In this document: piece by piece, positions 17,713 through 24,731 of the stretch | How the letters are laid out: each line of letters opens with the position of its first letter | Numbering within the stretch: the first letter of the stretch is position 1 | DNA from: Sediminibacterium sp. FEMGT703S | Lineage (GTDB): Bacteria > Bacteroidota > Bacteroidia > Chitinophagales > Chitinophagaceae | DNA length: 64,000 bases | Assembly (NCBI GenBank): GCA_002786355.1 | Contig: PGCO01000004.1 | Span: 281,297-345,296, forward strand | Direction of reading: 5' to 3' | Translations under genes and position numbers: made by a program | The notes under the pieces: generated by a model | Seen by the model: the letters and a program-made list of their open reading frames with translations, nothing else | Told to the model about the DNA's origin: nothing | Database searches by the model: none

Positions 17713-17724
17713 AAAAATTAATTT

Positions 17725-17904
17725 ATGAAACAGAGAATGGAAAATTCAGGTTTCCTTGTACTTAGGAATGCTCAAAAGAAAATTTTAGATTGGGAGCTTG
17801 AAGTTGAAGCAACAAAACGCTATGAATGTTCTGCTGGAGCAAAAGAATGGGGATTCGATTGCCCTATTCCGTTGAGATCTGATTGTAAATGCGAGAAGTG
17901 TTAG
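17725..17904 (+). CDS. Short cysteine-rich precursor-like peptide with degenerate leader
   Basis: 59 codons. The first 19 residues (MKQRMENSGFLVLRNAQKK) align one-to-one with the leader of the GG precursor at 22995 (MKNKLANLGFALSRDAQKK): shared M-K, N, G-F, R, A-Q-K-K. The cleavage GG is replaced by Asp-Trp, followed by an acidic stretch and a core with five Cys (ending DCKCEKC). It could be a decayed precursor, one processed differently, or a non-cleaved decoy. It follows a truncated element B and precedes another TlpA gene by 23 bp. Confidence 0.65.
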   Translation: MKQRMENSGFLVLRNAQKKILDWELEVEATKRYECSAGAKEWGFDCPIPLRSDCKCEKC

Positions 17905-17927
17905 GAATTGATTTTAAATAAAATATT

Positions 17928-18995
17928 ATGAATTTCATACTTACTTTTTTAATGGTTTTGTGTACTAATATTTCATTGTACTCACAAACCACAGATATTT
18001 CGATAAGTGGTAAAATTAATGGCACATACCCTGATAAAATATTTTTATTTTTTGACGGAAATATAAATGCTAAGGATAGTTTAAGTTCAGTAATTGCTAA
18101 TGGGGACTTCCAGTTTAATCTAAAAACAAAACTTCCAATATTATGTAGGGTACATTTTAGCGAGAATACTAATATAGTTGAATTTTATATCGATAACCCA
18201 ACTACATTAATTTTCTTGAATAGTAAAATTGAAACTAATAGTGAGAATAAAACAAAACGTACATATTTTCAACTTGACAGTATTAAGGGATCAGTTATCG
18301 AAGTAAATAGGCAGTTATTCGAAAAGTCCTTAACGGAAGTAGAAGCATTTAATATTTCTAATATAGAAAAAAGAAATTTACATTATAATTTGTTAGATAG
18401 TTTTATTACAAAAAATCCTAAAAGCAAACTTGCACTATACTTTTTGGCAACAAATAAAATTCTTTCTTTAAATCAAGTTAACCTTCTAAAATCAAATTTT
18501 GATACAAGTCTTTTATCATCTTATGAAGGACAAAAGTTAAATCGATCAATAATATCGCTATTGCGCTTAAAAAATAGAATGATAGGAGAGCAATTTCACC
18601 ATGTTAGTCTTCCGAATAAATTTGGAAAAAAGATTGAAACTTCAATATATACTGGTAAAATTGTTTTAATAAATTTCTGGGCTTCCTGGTGCGCTCCCTG
18701 TAGGGAAAAGCATCCGGAAGTAATCAAGTTGTTTGATTCTTATAACAGATCTCAATTTGATATTATCGGTATTTCCTTTGATGATAATCTAAAATCTTGG
18801 AGAGCAGCTATAATAAAGGATAAGATAAAATGGTTACAGTTAATTGACACGGAATATACAAATGGTAAACTTTCTTCCTATTATGATATAACCGCAGTTC
18901 CATCAAACATCCTTATTAATAGGGATGGAAAAATTTTGGGCTTTGATTTAACATATCAAGAAATCAAAAAAATCACTGATGATAATCTTAAATAA
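17928..18995 (+). CDS. TlpA-like protein with DUF4369-like N-domain (2 of 7)
   Basis: 355 residues. Signal peptide MNFILTFLMVLCTNISLYSQ; an N-terminal beta-domain beginning ISISGKINGTYPDKIFLFFD resembles the DUF4369 domain common in Bacteroidota TlpA proteins; a middle helical segment; then a thioredoxin domain with FWASWCAPCREKHPEV at about residue 252-259 and cis-Pro in AVPSNILI. Predicted periplasmic thiol-disulfide oxidoreductase. It is 23 bp downstream of the short precursor-like gene and probably in the same transcript. Confidence 0.88.
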   Translation: MNFILTFLMVLCTNISLYSQTTDISISGKINGTYPDKIFLFFDGNINAKDSLSSVIANGDFQFNLKTKLPILCRVHFSENTNIVEFYIDNPTTLIFLNSKIETNSENKTKRTYFQLDSIKGSVIEVNRQLFEKSLTEVEAFNISNIEKRNLHYNLLDSFITKNPKSKLALYFLATNKILSLNQVNLLKSNFDTSLLSSYEGQKLNRSIISLLRLKNRMIGEQFHHVSLPNKFGKKIETSIYTGKIVLINFWASWCAPCREKHPEVIKLFDSYNRSQFDIIGISFDDNLKSWRAAIIKDKIKWLQLIDTEYTNGKLSSYYDITAVPSNILINRDGKILGFDLTYQEIKKITDDNLK

Positions 18996-19143
18996 TAGAA
19001 CTGAATATTAATTACAATATCCTTTTAGTTGTAGTCTAGCGTTTTTGATTAATACTGAGTTTAAATGATAAATTTTTTATCCCTTCTTCGTCAATTAATT
19101 TAGTATTAATAAGGTTGTGATTTTTTTTAAATCATTTTACTAT

Positions 19144-19206
19144 TGCGCCCCTACATGTCTATCTATGATAAGTAGGTATTTTGGGCGTGTATTAGTTTTA
19201 AAAAAG
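19144..19206 (+). pseudogene. Fragment of a C39 peptidase-exporter gene
   Basis: In frame it reads CAPTCLSMISRYFGRVLVLK, closely matching the active-site start of the intact exporter at 24775-24837 (CGPTCLYMISRYYGRVFALE). It carries the catalytic Cys region but the frame soon closes and no transmembrane or ATPase part follows. It lies in a 617-bp gene-free gap (18996-19612), which also holds element A copy 2, a VKOR-gene remnant and element B copy 2. It marks an old duplicated and decayed cassette. Confidence 0.75.
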
Positions 19207-19421
19207 ATTATGAAGTACCTTTTACTTTAGCTTGATGTCAAAAACTACAAGGATTGAGTTTCTAGGGGGTATTTTTACTGCCCTTAATTGATTTTTACGT
19301 CTGAAAAATGCTTTCCATAATGCCAGGGGGTAAAAATACCCCCCGCTGATTTTTTTTAATTTGAAAATTAACCTTGAAGTTTACTAGATAATTAGATATC
19401 ATGTTATTGGGTGTTTTATTC
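19200..19421 (+). repeat. Long direct repeat, left copy (partner 21011-21236)
   Basis: About 220 bp, similar over its length to 21011-21236. Shared blocks include ATTATGAAGTA, TGTCAAAAACTACAAGG, TTGAGTTTCTAG, an inverted partial palindrome (GGGGGTATTTTTACTGCCC at 19265-19283), element A, and the first 21 bases of the VKOR-fusion gene. The left copy is the more degenerate. Confidence 0.8.
19326..19385 (+). promoter_or_regulatory. Element A, copy 2
   Basis: GGGGGTA-AAAA-TACCCCCC at 19326-19344, GCTGA, eight T, AATTTGAAAATTA and a tail ending AAGTTTACT. It precedes the remnant of a VKOR-fusion gene, and then element B copy 2 and the TlpA gene at 19613, which it may now serve. Confidence 0.75.
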
Positions 19422-19476
19422 GATTCCAGACTATCCCTGCCTTTTATTTATCTCAGATATTAAATAAAGGACATCA
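19401..19476 (+). pseudogene. Internally deleted remnant of a VKOR-fusion gene
   Basis: Begins ATGTTATTGGGTGT, matching the start of the intact gene at 21216 at the same distance from element A (75 versus 76 bp). It then closes with ATATTAAATAAAGGACATC, which matches the last codons of the same gene near 22782-22800. About 1.5 kb between is missing. The frame stops after 20 codons. Both ends surviving shows an internal deletion and not mere divergence. Confidence 0.7.
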
Positions 19477-19582
19477 TTTTTCTTTTCGACTAGTACCCGA
19501 AAAGAAGAGCCAAATGGTACTACACTTAATCGCCAATAAGTGGTTTGGCGAGCCAATAACCTGTTGATGATTAAAGCAGCAG
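19474..19582 (+). repeat. Element B, copy 2 (full): structured leader
   Basis: Hairpin 1: TTCTTTTCG/CGAAAAGAA (19480-19488 with 19498-19506), loop ACTAGTACC. GGTACTA at 19516-19522 is fully complementary to TAGTACC of that loop. Hairpin 2: GCCAAA with TTTGGC (19544-19549). Hairpin 3: CTGTTG with CAGCAG (19561-19582), one U-G pair. It ends 31 bp before the TlpA gene at 19613. Confidence 0.8.
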
Positions 19583-19612
19583 AAACTATTTTAATGTTTT
19601 TAAAAACATAGC

Positions 19613-20884
19613 ATGTTAAAAATATTAATGTTCATTTTATTTACAATGGCTTTTTCGCTTTGCTTTTCGCAATTTGATAAAGTCCATTTATCTACTAAGC
19701 CTGGAAAAAATGAATTTAATTTTAATACTTATAATTTCCATTTATCCAATCAAAATATTAAAAGTTTTATAACTCCTCCCTTAAATCATTATTTAATCTT
19801 TGATTCTTATACCAACGATATTAAATTATTCTTTATTAATTATAAGAATGGTATTGTGCCGGATTCCATCTTTACATTAATTAAGAGGAAAAGAAATCTA
19901 GATTCTAATGATTTTCTTGTCATAGATAATAATGACATTTTAGAAGTTTTAGTTGGTATTGATTCATTTAATAATTTAATAATAATTCCTAATGCTAATA
20001 ACAATAAATCATTTATTGATGACTCTGTTTATGTCTTTGAAAGAAATTTACCTGGAATTAATCATTTTAAAATAAGCAATATTGAGTTTAAGAATATCGA
20101 CTATCGGATTGGTAATCAAAGTTCTATTTTGAAGACTTATCATAGTTTAAACATAGAAGTTGATTTTGATAGCTTTAACAAGTTAAAAGTAGTCTCTACA
20201 AATAATTATTTTTACGAAGGCGTTATAAGGATTGATAATGATAACTTTATTTTAAAAATTCAATTAAATGGAACAGGATTAGATTTTAAATATAAAAATG
20301 GAATTTCCTATAAACTCATAAGTCCAATTTTAAATACTGCTCCGAATTTAGTTCCCGAAAGGGAAATCAAGAAAAGCACAACATTGGATAAATATACGTT
20401 TACCCTAGATAGTGTAAGTCTTTTCGGTGATACTGCTTATGTAAAAATTAAAAAAAACAATAAATTATTTAGTGAAACTTCTTTTATTAATAATCTTGAA
20501 GGTTATAATTTATTAAGTAATTCAACTTCTAAATTCCTCAATAATAGAAATTTTAAAGTTCTTGACTTTTGGGCTTCTTGGTGCTTACCATGTTTGTCAG
20601 ACCATAAACTATTGATGAATGATATTTTTAAAATTAAGGCGAAAAATATTTTCTTCTTTGGTGTTGTTACTGATGAGAGTGATATAGTGAATTCAAAAAA
20701 ATACTTATTAAATTCAAATTATTTATGGAAAAACTATTTTATTAAATCCCAAAAGCATATTGAGTATTTTAATGTCAAATCATTTCCAACGTATATTGTT
20801 TTGTCAAAATCAAATCATATAATCCTCCGAACAAATAGTTATCAAGAATTAATGAATTTCATTGATCAATTAGATGTAAAATAA
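19613..20884 (+). CDS. TlpA-like thioredoxin-domain protein (3 of 7)
   Basis: 423 residues. Signal peptide MLKILMFILFTMAFSLCFSQ. The long N-terminal region (about 300 residues, Asn/Asp/Ile-rich, mostly predicted strand) is not a recognised domain and differs from DUF4369. The C-terminus is a thioredoxin fold with DFWASWCLPCLSDHKL at about residue 317-328 and cis-Pro in SFPTYIVL. Predicted periplasmic thiol-disulfide oxidoreductase. It is led by element B copy 2. The following 331-bp gap (20885-21215) contains the right copy of the long direct repeat and no gene. Confidence 0.85.
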   Translation: MLKILMFILFTMAFSLCFSQFDKVHLSTKPGKNEFNFNTYNFHLSNQNIKSFITPPLNHYLIFDSYTNDIKLFFINYKNGIVPDSIFTLIKRKRNLDSNDFLVIDNNDILEVLVGIDSFNNLIIIPNANNNKSFIDDSVYVFERNLPGINHFKISNIEFKNIDYRIGNQSSILKTYHSLNIEVDFDSFNKLKVVSTNNYFYEGVIRIDNDNFILKIQLNGTGLDFKYKNGISYKLISPILNTAPNLVPEREIKKSTTLDKYTFTLDSVSLFGDTAYVKIKKNNKLFSETSFINNLEGYNLLSNSTSKFLNNRNFKVLDFWASWCLPCLSDHKLLMNDIFKIKAKNIFFFGVVTDESDIVNSKKYLLNSNYLWKNYFIKSQKHIEYFNVKSFPTYIVLSKSNHIILRTNSYQELMNFIDQLDVK

Positions 20885-21010
20885 TTTTGATTGGACTAAT
20901 TTAGATATATGTATTATCACAATTAGCAAAGAACTCTTTTTCTAAATATAGTTAAATGATAAAAATGCTAATAGGGAGCCTACAGTTATTGTCTTTTCAA
21001 CGAGCCTTTT

Positions 21011-21236
21011 AAAAAATATTATGAAGTAACCTTTACATTATTTTAATGTCAAAAACTACAAGGTTTGAGTTTCTAGTGGAGGGTATTTTTACCCCCTTAG
21101 TTAACTTTTACGTATGAAAATAGCTTTCAATAATGCGCGGGGGGGTAAAAATACCCCCCGTTGTTTTTTTTTAGTTTGAAAATTAACCTTGATGTTTACT
21201 CAATAATTAGAAATTATGTTATTGGGTGTCTTATTT
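21011..21236 (+). repeat. Long direct repeat, right copy (partner 19200-19421)
   Basis: Covers the promoter region and first codons of the intact VKOR-fusion gene. It contains an inverted copy of the palindrome core (GGGTATTTTTACCC, 21081-21094) about 45 bp upstream of element A copy 3, so two sites of opposite central orientation flank a short spacer. Confidence 0.8.
21139..21200 (+). promoter_or_regulatory. Element A, copy 3, upstream of the VKOR fusion
   Basis: A run of seven G leads into GGGGGGTA-AAAA-TACCCCCC (21140-21159), then GTTG, nine T, AGTTTGAAAATTAACCTTG and TGTTTACT. The start codon of the VKOR-fusion gene is 15 bp after the tail. The tail TTTG and TAACCTTG resemble Bacteroidota promoter boxes, but the exact -33/-7 pair is not certain. 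Confidence 0.75.
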
Positions 21237-22820
21237 AATAGTTTACATGAAAATCAACCATTAATTGTTGCTGCTTTATTAAGGGTATTAAAAGTTAACG
21301 TAAGCATGGATACAATTAATGATACATTACAATCACATCCCGACTATCCAAGCTTTTTATCAATTTCAGATACATTGAATAATTGGAAGGTTGAAAATCT
21401 GGTGATACAAACTTCGGCAGAAAAATTAAAAGAGATTCCAACACCATTTATCACAAGCTTTAAACAAGGTGTTTTTGTAGCAGTATTAGAAGTTGTAGAA
21501 AATGAGCTACTTATTGTAAACCAACATGGCAAAACTGAAACGATAACTAAAACAATCTTTTTATCTCAGTGGACAGAGAACATCTTAGTTGCTGAAGCAA
21601 ATGAGTTTTCTGGAGAAATCAATTACCAACAAAAGATTAATGCTACTAGTGTAAAAACGGTTGTTTATAGTTTAATCCCACTAGGTATTTTGGCTTCCTT
21701 ATGGATACCATTCATGAATGGCTCCATTACCATTTTGCCCACATTGTATTTATTGGCTAAGTTAATAGGATTAACTGCATCTGTATTATTACTATGGTAT
21801 GATATAGATAAAGGCAACCCTTTATTGAAGCAAATCTGTTCAGGTATACAAAAAGCCAATTGCAGTGCTGTATTAAATACCAAAGCTGCAACGCTAGGGG
21901 GGATAGTAACTTGGAGTGAAGTTGGCTTTGTATATTTTGCAGGGTCATTAATATTCTCAGCGCTCGCTGGTATAAATACGGTATTGCCTGTTTTAAGTAT
22001 ATTCTCTTTATTAGCCCTGCCTTATATCTTTTTTTCTATTTATTACCAGTGGAAAGTAGCCAAGCAATGGTGTGTACTCTGCTTAATGGTGCAGGTGGTT
22101 TTATTGACTGAAGGAATATTGGTTATAGCAAATAACAGTTTATCATTTTCTCAGACAAAGGAAGCATTTGCAAACAATTACATTTTTACACTTTACGCTT
22201 TATTCATTCCCGCAATATCTTGGTTTTTATTAAAGCCTTTGTTGAAAAGATTACAGGTTGCTAAGTATGAAAAGAGAAGCCATTTAATGCTAAAGTATAA
22301 CGATCAAGTATTTTGGTCATTGCTTAAAACTCAGCCATCAATTTTAGAACATTCTACGAGTGAATTAGGTATAACAATTGGTAAACCCAATGCAAAACAT
22401 ACTATTATCAAAGTTTGCAATCCTTATTGTGGGCCTTGTGCAACAGCACATCCTGAGTTAGAGAAAATTATTGAACTAAACCATGACGTAAAGGCACAAA
22501 TTATTTTTACAGCTACTAATCAGGAGAATGATAGAGGTGCAAAACCTGTTAAACATTTATTAGCTATTGCAGAAAATGGTGATGAACATACTACTCATAA
22601 AGCATTAGACGATTGGTATTTAGCTAAAGAAAAGAATTACGATGTTTTTGCCAACAAATACCCAATGAATGGAGAACCAGATAAACAGACAGACAAAATC
22701 AATCAAATGAAAGATTGGTGTGAAAAGGTGAAAATCGAATACACTCCAACTATTTTTATTGATGGTTTTCTATTACCAAAAGGATATCAAATAAAGGACA
22801 TTAATTATTTTCTTTCATGA
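21216..22820 (+). CDS. Fusion: cysteine-less C39-like domain + VKOR + thioredoxin (DsbA-like)
   Basis: 534 residues. Residues 1-130 have C39-peptidase-like layout (HENQPLIVAALLRVLKV, HPDYPSFLSISDTLNNW, FVAVLEV) but no cysteine, so no protease activity. Residues about 145-355 hold several membrane helices with the VKOR features: Cys pair in KQICSGIQKANCSAV and the redox CxxC in QWCVLCLMV. Residues about 375-534 are a thioredoxin/DsbA-like domain with NPYCGPCATAHPELE and cis-Pro in YTPTIFIDG. VKOR oxidises a thioredoxin partner using quinone, so the fusion should make disulfides in the periplasm. It is led by element A and followed by element B and the GG precursor gene: context points to oxidative folding of that peptide. 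Confidence 0.88.
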   Translation: MLLGVLFNSLHENQPLIVAALLRVLKVNVSMDTINDTLQSHPDYPSFLSISDTLNNWKVENLVIQTSAEKLKEIPTPFITSFKQGVFVAVLEVVENELLIVNQHGKTETITKTIFLSQWTENILVAEANEFSGEINYQQKINATSVKTVVYSLIPLGILASLWIPFMNGSITILPTLYLLAKLIGLTASVLLLWYDIDKGNPLLKQICSGIQKANCSAVLNTKAATLGGIVTWSEVGFVYFAGSLIFSALAGINTVLPVLSIFSLLALPYIFFSIYYQWKVAKQWCVLCLMVQVVLLTEGILVIANNSLSFSQTKEAFANNYIFTLYALFIPAISWFLLKPLLKRLQVAKYEKRSHLMLKYNDQVFWSLLKTQPSILEHSTSELGITIGKPNAKHTIIKVCNPYCGPCATAHPELEKIIELNHDVKAQIIFTATNQENDRGAKPVKHLLAIAENGDEHTTHKALDDWYLAKEKNYDVFANKYPMNGEPDKQTDKINQMKDWCEKVKIEYTPTIFIDGFLLPKGYQIKDINYFLS

Positions 22821-22830
22821 GAAAGAATAA

Positions 22831-22939
22831 ACATATTTCTTTTCGACTAGTACCCGAAAAGAAAAGCCAAATGGTACTACACTTAATCGCGAATGAGTGG
22901 TTTGGCAAGCCAAAAAACTGCTGATGCTTAAAGCTGCAG
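22831..22939 (+). repeat. Element B, copy 3 (full), leader of the GG precursor gene
   Basis: Hairpin 1: TTCTTTTCG/CGAAAAGAA with loop ACTAGTACC. GGTACTA downstream is complementary to the loop. Hairpin 2: GCCAAA/TTTGGC, with an inner CACT/AGTG. Hairpin 3: CTGCTG with CTGCAG (one mismatch). It begins 10 bp after the VKOR-fusion stop and ends 55 bp before the precursor start codon. Confidence 0.8.
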
Positions 22940-22994
22940 GAATAATTTTATTTAACCGTTATTCATTATAAGTGAATAGCTTAAAACTATTATC

Positions 22995-23228
22995 ATGAAA
23001 AATAAATTAGCAAATTTGGGTTTTGCATTAAGTAGAGATGCTCAAAAGAAATTAGTTGGTGGAAACGTGGGAGTTATTGGAGGCGGTGGCACATGTTGTG
23101 CTCATTCAGCTGATTGGATTTCATATGTTTCATGTGGAATTGATTCTGCAACTGCCCAGGCTTATGCATCACAATATGCACAACAAACTGGAAATCATGG
23201 ATACTGGTGTTGTGCAAGTTGCCCATAA
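22995..23228 (+). CDS. Double-glycine leader precursor of a cysteine-rich secreted peptide
   Basis: 77 residues. The leader MKNKLANLGFALSRDAQKK is followed by LVGG, the expected C39 cleavage site, at residues 20-23. The core of about 54 residues is Gly-rich then contains six cysteines (TCC, SCG, WCCASC), two of them adjacent pairs. It is neutral to slightly acidic, unlike classical cationic bacteriocins. With a C39 exporter, HlyD and VKOR fusion beside it and no lanthipeptide or radical-SAM enzyme in view, a three-disulfide secreted peptide is the best inference. Its activity (bacteriocin, signal or other) is unknown. Confidence 0.85.
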   Translation: MKNKLANLGFALSRDAQKKLVGGNVGVIGGGGTCCAHSADWISYVSCGIDSATAQAYASQYAQQTGNHGYWCCASCP

Positions 23229-23265
23229 GCTGGTAATCTGGGCTAATATTCTACTGTGTCATCAG

Positions 23266-23292
23266 CATCTGCCTTGTATTTCAAGGCAGATG
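23266..23292 (+). terminator. Stable hairpin after the precursor gene (partial terminator or mRNA stabiliser)
   Basis: CATCTGCCTTG (23266-23276) pairs perfectly with CAAGGCAGATG (23282-23292) over 11 bp with a 5-nt loop. It is followed by TTAAAAATTTTTAAAC, a weak T-tract. Placed between the peptide gene and the export genes, it could let the peptide message exceed that of the downstream genes. Confidence 0.6.
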
Positions 23293-23308
23293 TTAAAAAT
23301 TTTTAAAC

Positions 23309-24727
23309 ATGAAAACCCGAATAAAAATATTTTTATTTTTAGCTACATTTGTATGCTTATCTGATGCAAATACACAAAATACCGTAAGGCTTGTTCTAAA
23401 AGATAAGTCAATTTTAAAATCAGATATTGTAAAACTTTTTGTCACAGTTGATTCAGCAGGTTTTGGTACTCCTCAATTAATAACAAAGAATGAGATCGAG
23501 TTTAGTGTTAATAGACCGAACTTTCTTGTATGGGGTAATGAAAAACAACTAGTTCCTTATTTTGTTAGACCAGGAGAAACCATATCAGTAAAATCAATTA
23601 AAGGGACTAATTTATTATTGTATTCAGAAGGCAATCTAACCAGATCAAACGAATTGGACTTTTTTAGAAAATTAATTGAAAGATTTGGCAATTTTTATTT
23701 TACTTTTCCCGATAGTAAGTATCATTTAAAAGTAAATAGTATAGACGGAATAGACAAACTTGCAACTGGAATAAATAATATTAATAAAGAAAGATTGATA
23801 TTTCTTGATTCCTGTTTCAAAATAAAATCAATTAGTCAAGATTTTTTTTTAATTGCAAAAAACATTCTCGCTTCTTCATTAATAAACGATCTTCAACTTT
23901 TATATTGGAATAACCGAGACTTACTCATAAGCGCTTCTAAATACAATTTGCTCACAAACCGCTTATTAGATGAAGTACGAAAAATTGAATTTTTACCTTA
24001 TTTTATAAATTTCATAGTTAATCGAAAAGCTATTAGCATGGTTACATCGAAGTATCTAAACTTTGAAATAACTGATACTTTAAGCTTTTCAAAAAGGCTT
24101 GAATTTATAAACAAAGAGTATGTTGGTATAGCTAAAGATTTTATGCTTACAAATACTCTTAAAAGTGCTTTAACTCATTCTCTGCCTATTTCAGATAGTC
24201 ATATAAGTTTCTATTTGAAAAATTGTATGAGTCAAAACTGTAGAAGGATAATACAAAACATAATTTCAAATAAATCAAAACAAAAAAATATTTCATCAAA
24301 CGCCTTATTATTTAGCGATACTACATCTCTTTCTGATTTATATTATCTCTTAAGTACTCAAAAAAACGAATATATTGTCCTTGATTTTTGGGCCAGTTGG
24401 TGTGTCCCTTGTAGAAAAGCAATGCCGGAATCCGAAAAGTTACGAAAAGAGTTTTTGAGTAGAGGGATTCAGTTTATGTATTTGTCTTTAGATGAAGATA
24501 TTGGGAATTGGAAATTGGCACATGGTTTGGAAAAATTGCCTGACTCTTCTTCTTTTTTACTTTTAAAGGCATTTAATTCAGATGTAGTAAAAACATATAA
24601 TATTTCTTTTATTCCTAGATACATGCTTGTTACTAAATATGGTAAAGTAATTAATGCTGATCTTCCTCATGTAGGAGATCCCCGATTACCAGCGTTATTA
24701 AATAAATTGCTTCGTTCTAAAAAGTAA
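23309..24727 (+). CDS. TlpA-like thioredoxin-domain protein (4 of 7)
   Basis: 472 residues, the longest of the set. Signal peptide MKTRIKIFLFLATFVCLSDA; an N-terminal beta-rich region (KLFVTVDSAGFGTPQL) that may be a DUF4369-like domain; a long helical middle; a thioredoxin domain with DFWASWCVPCRKAMPE at about residue 359-366 and cis-Pro in FIPRYMLV. It lies between the GG precursor gene and the C39 exporter (4 bp before the TTG start), so its link to the export system is close. Confidence 0.87.
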   Translation: MKTRIKIFLFLATFVCLSDANTQNTVRLVLKDKSILKSDIVKLFVTVDSAGFGTPQLITKNEIEFSVNRPNFLVWGNEKQLVPYFVRPGETISVKSIKGTNLLLYSEGNLTRSNELDFFRKLIERFGNFYFTFPDSKYHLKVNSIDGIDKLATGINNINKERLIFLDSCFKIKSISQDFFLIAKNILASSLINDLQLLYWNNRDLLISASKYNLLTNRLLDEVRKIEFLPYFINFIVNRKAISMVTSKYLNFEITDTLSFSKRLEFINKEYVGIAKDFMLTNTLKSALTHSLPISDSHISFYLKNCMSQNCRRIIQNIISNKSKQKNISSNALLFSDTTSLSDLYYLLSTQKNEYIVLDFWASWCVPCRKAMPESEKLRKEFLSRGIQFMYLSLDEDIGNWKLAHGLEKLPDSSSFLLLKAFNSDVVKTYNISFIPRYMLVTKYGKVINADLPHVGDPRLPALLNKLLRSKK

Positions 24728-24731
24728 AATC

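Noticed and set aside
23056..23364. 102-codon frame overlapping the GG precursor gene
   Set aside because: It lies in another frame across the precursor and the start of the next TlpA gene, and has no leader, domain or start context; judged a shadow.
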